Source of the DNA: Phycisphaerales bacterium UBA2218
GTDB taxonomy: Bacteria; Planctomycetota; Phycisphaerae; Sedimentisphaerales; Anaerobacaceae
Assembly: GCA_002327785.1 (NCBI GenBank)
Contig: DCUI01000299.1
Span: forward strand, 1-9,291
Direction: 5' to 3'
DNA: 9,291 nucleotides
Shown: positions 6,030 through 9,291 of the stretch, piece after piece
Numbering within the stretch: position 1 is the first letter of the stretch
Layout: each line of letters opens with the position of its first letter
Program-made: the position numbers and the translations under genes
Notes under the pieces: generated by a model
Database searches by the model: none
What the model saw: the letters and a program-made list of their open reading frames with translations, nothing else
Told to the model about the DNA's origin: nothing

Positions 6030-7076
6030 CTACGCCACCTCCGTCTCAGTCATCTGCCCTGCCTGGACACGGTTCGTCACATCCACCATGTGTCCCTCGG
6101 ATTTCGTGCGCTCGATGAAGTCCTTCACGAGGTCGAACGTCCGCTGGATCTGCTCGGTCGTCGGCTCGTGCCTGGCGAATTTGACGAGGTCGCAGTGGGT
6201 CAGGAATTCTTCGAGCACCTGCTTGTCCGACGGAGCCAGCACCTCGGCAAATCGCAGTTCTGCAAGGAATTCCTCGGTGGTTCGCTCCGGCGCGCGCAGG
6301 TCGAATCGGTCCTCGATGTAGTGTCTCAGGATGCCGCTGATTTCCTCGTAGAACTCCTTGATCCGGCCCTGCTCGACAAGTTTGGAGGCGACCAGGGCCC
6401 GCAGTCTCAGGTAGGCCAACTCGTGCGCCGACTTGAAGATCCGGACCACCTGCCGGGCGCGCCTGCGTCGAAGGAGCAGCCATCCGGCCGGGACAGCGAT
6501 GACCACGAGCACGGCAGGAATCCAGAGCCACCATCGACGACCGGGCCTGGGCATCTCGACGACGCCCTCGATGTCCTCGATCACCAGCTTGGCCCGCTCG
6601 TCGCCCAGCAATGAGGTGACCTCGACGGCAATCGGCTCGCTGGTCAGTTCATGCCCGGCGTTCGGATCGTTGACGTCGCGAAACTCAAATGTGAAGGCAG
6701 GAATCTCATACTTACCCGACAGGAAGGGCTCCAGCCGGTATTGACAGGTCGTTACGACATCGTTCTTCGCATCAAGCCTCTCGCCCAGGTTGTCCCAATC
6801 CACGATCCCGAAGTTCTCGAGCACCTTGTCCACCTTGGGCATCTCGATCTTGTACCCGGGTCGCAACGTCGCCTCGAACTGGAGCAGGAGCGTGTCCGCG
6901 ATGCTCAGCTTCGTCTTGTCCAGGCGGACGTGCACCGTCGCGGGCCCCCGCTCGTAGACCTTGTCCACCTCGAACTGCCCCTCTTTGGCCCCGCCGGTCG
7001 GACTCTTCTTGCACCCGCCGAAAATCAGCAGCAGACCCATGCAGATGAACAGTATCACGCACCGTTCAATCGGCAT
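6030..7076 (-). CDS. predicted lipoprotein with BatD-like periplasmic domain, one TM helix and cytoplasmic helical tail
   Basis: A 348-residue protein from the ATG at 7076. Residues 1-22 are a lipoprotein-like signal (MPIERC start, hydrophobic core, then IFGGC with Cys22; Phe at -3 is less usual). Residues 35-155 are a beta-rich region like BatD modules (VHVRLDKTKLSIADTLLLQFEA, where BatD repeats have a similar strand order). Residues 182-202 are a strong TM helix followed by LLRRRRARQ, so the rest should be cytoplasmic. Residues 210-325 are helical, with EFYEEISGILRHYIEDRF and RTTEEFLAEL, resembling the C-terminal region seen in BatD/DUF4381-like proteins between DUF58 and BatA in other clusters. 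An alternative start at 7139 overlaps the upstream stop (ATGA) and has AGGAGG 13 nt before it. It would add 21 residues, mostly encoded by a palindromic repeat, ahead of the signal sequence; I prefer 7076. The stop abuts the BatA ATG with no gap. Confidence 0.74.
   Translation of the reverse strand: MPIERCVILFICMGLLLIFGGCKKSPTGGAKEGQFEVDKVYERGPATVHVRLDKTKLSIADTLLLQFEATLRPGYKIEMPKVDKVLENFGIVDWDNLGERLDAKNDVVTTCQYRLEPFLSGKYEIPAFTFEFRDVNDPNAGHELTSEPIAVEVTSLLGDERAKLVIEDIEGVVEMPRPGRRWWLWIPAVLVVIAVPAGWLLLRRRRARQVVRIFKSAHELAYLRLRALVASKLVEQGRIKEFYEEISGILRHYIEDRFDLRAPERTTEEFLAELRFAEVLAPSDKQVLEEFLTHCDLVKFARHEPTTEQIQRTFDLVKDFIERTKSEGHMVDVTNRVQAGQMTETEVA
6037..6042 (-). promoter_or_regulatory. GGAGGT ribosome-binding site of BatA
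   Basis: GGAGGT on the minus strand, followed by 7 nt and the BatA ATG at 6029, a standard SD spacing. It lies inside the last codons of the lipoprotein gene and fixes the BatA start. Most other genes here lack a clear SD, so BatA may be translated independently while the downstream genes rely more on coupling. Confidence 0.75.
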
Positions 7077-7080
7077 ACGC

Positions 7081-7137
7081 GATGGAAGATGGTGCGTAGT
7101 ACGCACCCTACAGGACTTTTCGGGAAATCCTTCCATC
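7081..7137. repeat. palindromic repeat at the ppiC/lipoprotein junction
   Basis: GGTGCGTAGTACGCACC at 7091-7107 is a perfect palindrome with 8-bp arms and one central base. It is nested in an 8-bp inverted repeat, gatggaag at 7081-7088 and cttccatc at 7130-7137. On the coding strand the core reads as a short text (TAGGGTGCGTACTACGCACC) of the type I remember from dispersed intergenic palindromes in GC-rich environmental bacteria; that link is from memory and unchecked. It falls between two candidate starts of the downstream lipoprotein gene and would form a hairpin in the mRNA just ahead of the ATG at 7076. Confidence 0.7.
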
Positions 7138-8524
7138 ATGGCTTCGGCGACGCCTCCTGGGACGGCTCCTGCTGAGCCGGCGACAACACCGAGGCATGCA
7201 CAACCACCTTGTGCTTGTCCGTCATCTCCTCGATGTAATCGCGTTGCACGTCTTCGCTCTTACGTCGGAGAAGCTCCATCATCACTTGCTGGCGAACCTC
7301 ATCGAAGCTCTTCTGCCGGGGCGCGTGCTTCTCATCGACTCGGACGATCTCCCAGCCTTTGTCCGTTTTGAATGGCTTGTCCAGGACCTGGCCCCCCTCG
7401 GCGGCGAATATGCTCGCGTTAATGTCGTTCGCGTCGCCGATGCCGGGAACGTACGAGCCCTGCTGCACGTCTTCCGCGATTTTGCCGCCGTTCTCTTTCG
7501 TGACAGAATCCAACGACGAGCCTTTTGCCAGTTCCGCGAAATCGGCTCCTTCCCGGGCGAGTTGGAGCAGATCGACGGCCCTCTGCTCATCGGCCACGAG
7601 GATGTGGCTGATCTTCGCCTTTGCGGGCTCCATGTACTTGCCCTTGTGGGCTGTGTAGTATGTCTGCACGTCGGTATCGGTGATATTGATCTTCGAGGCA
7701 AGCTGCGCGTCGAGCATCTGGCGGCTCAGGGCCTGGCGGGTCAGACTGTGCAGGAGCTGCTTGACCTCGGGCTTCTCGCCCAACTGCTGCTCGAGCGCCT
7801 GGCGGTAGAGAATCTCCTGGGCCAGCCAGTTCTGCAGGAACTCCAGTTTCGCCTGTGGACTGCGGGATTGCTCCAGGGCCCGCTTCTTCTGCTCGTTGGC
7901 CTGCTCCGGCGTAATGAACGCCCGCATCGGGGTCAACTGGTCTTCGATGCTCTCCTCAATCAGCGCGTCCAACTGCGCTTCGGTGATCTTCTCGGCCCCG
8001 ATCTCGGCGACCACCTTGCCGCCGGTGGACTGCGTCGGATCGATACGGGTCCGGTCCATCCGCTCATATCGCAAGGCCGAGAACTTGCCCAACCGCTCGA
8101 AACACTCTTTGACGTGAGCGTTGATCTGAGGACGAAGCTCCTCCAACTCGGCGACCGCCTCGCTGCGATAGTAGTGCTCGACGGCGTCACCATACAGACC
8201 GGCCTTCTCCAGAAGCCCGCCGATCTGGAAATGAATCTTCGCCCGCTCGGGGTCCGGGAGTTGGGCCGCGGCAAGATAGTCCTTCCAAGTCGTCGCGGCC
8301 TGCCGGTACAGACCTCGTAGGGCCAGCTTGCCCGCCAGGTCCTTCGTCTGCTCGACGGTGAGATCACGGGCCGCTACGGGCTCACGCTTGGGCCCCGACC
8401 GTACAACACACAGATTCGCACCGGCGAGGGCCACCAGGACGATCAGCAACAACACCGTCAGTACTCCCGTTGCCGAGCCTTTGGGTTTTCTTTCGGGTAT
8501 CGTGAAATCCAGCTTCTCTGCCAT
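7136..8524 (-). CDS. membrane-anchored PpiC/parvulin-type peptidyl-prolyl isomerase with SurA-like region
   Basis: A 462-residue protein when started at the ATG at 8524; a TTG six codons upstream (8542) is possible but less likely. GAGGA lies 11 nt before the ATG, a weak ribosome site. Residues 18-40 form one hydrophobic N-terminal anchor after a lysine-rich start, which predicts a periplasmic body. Residues 60-150 are helical and TPR-like (GLYRQAATTWKDYL, GLYGDAVEHYYRSEA). Residues 165-295 resemble the helical SurA/PrsA N-domain (EKITEAQLDALIEE, LEFLQNWLAQEILYRQALE). Residues 302-398 are a parvulin domain: AKISHILV, GADFAELAKGSS, ENGG, VPG, IFA, and KPFKTDKGWEIVRV. A charged helix and a Q/P-rich tail end it. 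Known parvulins catalyse proline cis-trans isomerisation and act as folding chaperones in the envelope. The place in a Bat operon suggests clients among the exported Bat proteins; that is inference. Its stop overlaps an ATG of the next gene as ATGA. Confidence 0.86.
   Translation of the reverse strand: MAEKLDFTIPERKPKGSATGVLTVLLLIVLVALAGANLCVVRSGPKREPVAARDLTVEQTKDLAGKLALRGLYRQAATTWKDYLAAAQLPDPERAKIHFQIGGLLEKAGLYGDAVEHYYRSEAVAELEELRPQINAHVKECFERLGKFSALRYERMDRTRIDPTQSTGGKVVAEIGAEKITEAQLDALIEESIEDQLTPMRAFITPEQANEQKKRALEQSRSPQAKLEFLQNWLAQEILYRQALEQQLGEKPEVKQLLHSLTRQALSRQMLDAQLASKINITDTDVQTYYTAHKGKYMEPAKAKISHILVADEQRAVDLLQLAREGADFAELAKGSSLDSVTKENGGKIAEDVQQGSYVPGIGDANDINASIFAAEGGQVLDKPFKTDKGWEIVRVDEKHAPRQKSFDEVRQQVMMELLRRKSEDVQRDYIEEMTDKHKVVVHASVLSPAQQEPSQEASPKP
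7153..7158 (-). promoter_or_regulatory. AGGAGG Shine-Dalgarno-like site that bears on the lipoprotein start
   Basis: AGGAGG on the minus strand, inside the end of the PpiC gene. It sits 13 nt before the ATG at 7139 and 16 nt before the ATG at 7136, which is longer than the usual spacing, and 76 nt before the ATG at 7076. It is one of only two strong SD matches in the window. It supports coupled initiation at 7139/7136, or was the ancestral site before repeat DNA accumulated between it and the signal-peptide ATG. Confidence 0.4.
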
Positions 8525-8562
8525 CGTTGTCCACGTCCTCAACTATTTTCAAACGAATGCCG

Positions 8563-9291
8563 TCAGCGGCGCCGGTGCCGCATGTGGAAGAACTGAATCA
8601 GGTCGTTGATGTACGGCTTGTCGGTCGCAATCGGGATGAAGTCCACGTTGCCGGCGCGGAACATGCTCTGGAGCTCGCTGAATCGCTGGGAGCTGTGGCC
8701 GCCGTACCGGTCGCGGAACCGACGGCTCGAGGTGTCGACGATCATAACCTCGCCCGTCTCGGCGTCCTGCACCTCGATCAGGCCAACCGACGGCATGGCC
8801 ACCTCCACCCGGTCGCGGACCGGCACACAGACGACGTCGTGTCGCTTGTTCAGCAGGCTCAGCGGCTTCTTGAACCCCGTCTCAATGAAGTCCGAAACCA
8901 AAAACAGCGTTGCCCGCTTGCGAACCACTTTGGCGACATAGTCCAAGGCCAGCGGGATATTCGTCCTGCGCTTGGGCATCTTGAAAGCGAGCAGCTCGCG
9001 AATCAGTCGCAGAACATGACGGCTGCCCTTCTTCGGCGGGATGAACAGCTCGATGCGATCCGTGAAGATCAAGAGGCCCACCTTGTCGTTGTTCTTGGCG
9101 GCCGCGAAGGCCAGCACCGCACAGAACTCCGCCGCCAGCTCGTTCTTCATCTTGCTGACGGTCCCGAACTCGCCGGAGGCGCTGAGGTCCACGGCGAACA
9201 GCACCGTCATCTCGCGTTCCTCGACGAACCGCTTGATGAAGGGCTTTCCCGTCCGGGCGGTCACGTTCCAGTCGATGGTCCGAATGTCGTC
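8563..9291 (-). CDS. DUF58 family protein (VWA-like), 5' end cut off by the window edge
   Basis: The reading frame is open to the right edge, and the first visible residues, DDIRTIDWNVTARTGKPF, are the family's hallmark (D-x-R-x-IDW...AR-G-P). A GTG at 9264 lies inside this motif and is not the start. About 242 C-terminal residues are visible; family members are usually around 300, so some 50 to 60 are missing. After the hallmark comes a VWA-like fold: FAVDLSAS at visible residues 32-39, which keeps a D-x-S-x-S metal-site pattern, VGLLIF at 71-76, TNIPLALDYV at 110-119, and LVSDF at 131-135. No membrane segment is seen in this part, so it should act in the cytoplasm or at the membrane face. 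In known clusters DUF58 genes follow moxR and precede the VWA genes; here a foldase gene starts 38 bp after the stop codon. The exact biochemical function of the family is unsettled. Confidence 0.93.
   Translation of the reverse strand, partial: DDIRTIDWNVTARTGKPFIKRFVEEREMTVLFAVDLSASGEFGTVSKMKNELAAEFCAVLAFAAAKNNDKVGLLIFTDRIELFIPPKKGSRHVLRLIRELLAFKMPKRRTNIPLALDYVAKVVRKRATLFLVSDFIETGFKKPLSLLNKRHDVVCVPVRDRVEVAMPSVGLIEVQDAETGEVMIVDTSSRRFRDRYGGHSSQRFSELQSMFRAGNVDFIPIATDKPYINDLIQFFHMRHRRR

Noticed and set aside
5313..6614. A 433-codon plus-strand open frame antisense to batA and the lipoprotein gene
   Set aside because: It mirrors clear VWA and TM-protein genes on the other strand, has low-complexity Q/R/H-rich composition and no recognisable domain. 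Long antisense frames are expected in GC-rich coding DNA.
7196..8320. A 374-codon plus-strand frame antisense to the PpiC gene
   Set aside because: The minus strand carries a convincing parvulin domain; the plus frame shows no motif.
9262..9264. GTG as the start of the DUF58 gene
   Set aside because: The frame continues upstream to the edge with DDIRTIDWN, part of the family's conserved motif, so the gene is cut by the window.

Overview
The window holds one minus-strand gene cluster, read from the right edge to the left: a Bat-type ("Bacteroides aerotolerance") operon. Gene order is DUF58 protein (cut by the right edge), membrane-anchored PpiC/parvulin foldase, predicted BatD-like lipoprotein, BatA, BatB, BatC, BatD, BatE. 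The usual first gene of such clusters, a MoxR-family AAA+ ATPase, is not present and would be expected just beyond the right edge. The genes are packed (4-bp ATGA overlap at BatD/BatE, 1-bp TAATG overlap at BatC/BatD, no gap at lipoprotein/BatA), so they are probably co-transcribed from a promoter outside the window. No RNA gene, CRISPR array, transposase or phage gene was seen.

The DNA is GC-rich (about 60% by eye). An envelope-wide Bat operon with BatC and BatE TPR proteins, few Shine-Dalgarno sequences, and short palindromic repeats scattered through an operon fit Planctomycetota, perhaps Phycisphaerae. This assignment is an inference from style and from remembered repeat families, not from a search.

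How the parts should work together: BatA and BatB are inner-membrane von Willebrand factor A (VWA) proteins with intact MIDAS metal-binding motifs. BatD is a large exported beta-domain protein with a C-terminal membrane anchor. BatC and BatE carry periplasmic TPRs, and BatE adds an SH3-like domain. DUF58 is a cytoplasmic VWA-like partner of MoxR ATPases. The PpiC protein is an extra periplasmic foldase inside the operon, and the lipoprotein looks like a second, smaller BatD paralogue with a cytoplasmic helical tail.

The most unusual content is not the genes but the inserted palindromic DNA. (1) Inside batE, between signal peptide and TPR domain, lies a roughly 175-bp nested inverted repeat that can fold as a cloverleaf: a 28-bp outer stem plus two perfect hairpins of 17 and 16 bp, each with a 9-nt loop. 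It is bracketed by a 13-bp direct repeat exactly 192 bp (64 codons) apart, so the reading frame survives. (2) Between batB and batC is a chain of hairpins, three of them centred exactly 24 nt apart. (3) At the ppiC/lipoprotein junction sits a perfect 17-bp palindrome. (4) Left of batE, an 18-bp motif from the batE element recurs, next to another palindrome. These look like members of dispersed, non-autonomous repeat families that have colonised this operon.
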